64,000 nt of DNA. It comes from Cricetomys ansorgei. Lineage: Eukaryota; Chordata; Mammalia; Rodentia; Nesomyidae. Shown here one piece after another: positions 63,894 through 64,000 of the stretch. The stretch is taken from contig JAMJFZ010001133.1 in the NCBI GenBank assembly GCA_026225945.1, positions 12,972,001-13,036,000 on the forward strand, in the 5' to 3' direction. The notes under the pieces were generated by a model that made no database searches, was not told where the DNA came from, and saw only the letters and a program-made list of their open reading frames with translations. A program made the translations under genes and the position numbers. The stretch's first letter is position 1. Every line of letters begins with the position of its first letter.

Positions 63894-64000
63894 CAGGAGG
63901 ACTTTTTAACTACCAGTGTGGCTGCTGTCCATGTGCTCACACTCGTCAGCACACACACAGTAGCATGCTAGAAATAGTCATCACAGAACAATTGAGTAGA

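Larger units (their letters stand above)
61878..64000 (+). other. Alg5: Alg5 intron 1 (partial)
   Basis: Starts at GTGAGA. The first 250 bases are the tail of the CpG island, then AT-rich intron. It contains a truncated B1 near 62941-63078, a minus-strand B3 near 63703-63893, and no exon that I can recognise. Confidence 0.75.

Overview
The window is ordinary mammalian nuclear DNA from a myomorph (mouse-like) rodent. Evidence for this: spliced genes with GT-AG introns, dense SINEs of the B1, B2/B3, ID and B4 (B1+ID) families, a URR1-type hAT fossil, and class I endogenous retrovirus (ERV) remains with short LTRs. Genus is not resolved. Many B1 copies carry GTTGTAACTCTGGCT, a variant I do not recognise as standard mouse or rat.

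Three protein-coding genes lie in the order Supt20h (+), Exosc8 (-), Alg5 (+, first exon only). This matches the mammalian synteny block that in human is on chromosome 13q13. Positions 1-21640 are intergenic DNA on the side that in other mammals faces Postn. I find no gene there. It holds SINEs, microsatellites, a URR1 element, an internally deleted class I ERV (about 13726-16710), a solo LTR with a 4-bp target duplication (18813-19227), and a reverse-oriented LTR of the same family (19487-19870). A repeat-poor interval near 11280-11860 with two POU octamers is the best candidate for conserved regulatory DNA.

Supt20h runs from a GC-rich promoter near 21640-21871 to its stop at 54909. I traced 26 exons. 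The 25 coding exons join in frame to give 854 codons plus stop. The gene encodes the SPT20 subunit of the SAGA coactivator (p38IP/FAM48A). It has four in-frame NAGNAG acceptors, an internal acceptor that removes 79 codons, and a last exon open in two frames.

Exosc8 lies tail to tail with Supt20h (stop codons 313 bp apart). Its 11 exons join to exactly 276 codons plus stop, the length of human EXOSC8 (RRP43). Its start codon sits in a perfect TISU motif. Exosc8 and Alg5 are divergent from one CpG island (about 60940-61880), with ATGs about 580 bp apart. The three genes work in different processes: chromatin coactivation, RNA decay and N-glycan donor synthesis. Their link is genomic, through shared promoter and terminator regions.

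I found no previously undescribed biological system. The most interesting signals are in splicing, translation starts and 3' ends of the known genes, plus some nested repeat structures.
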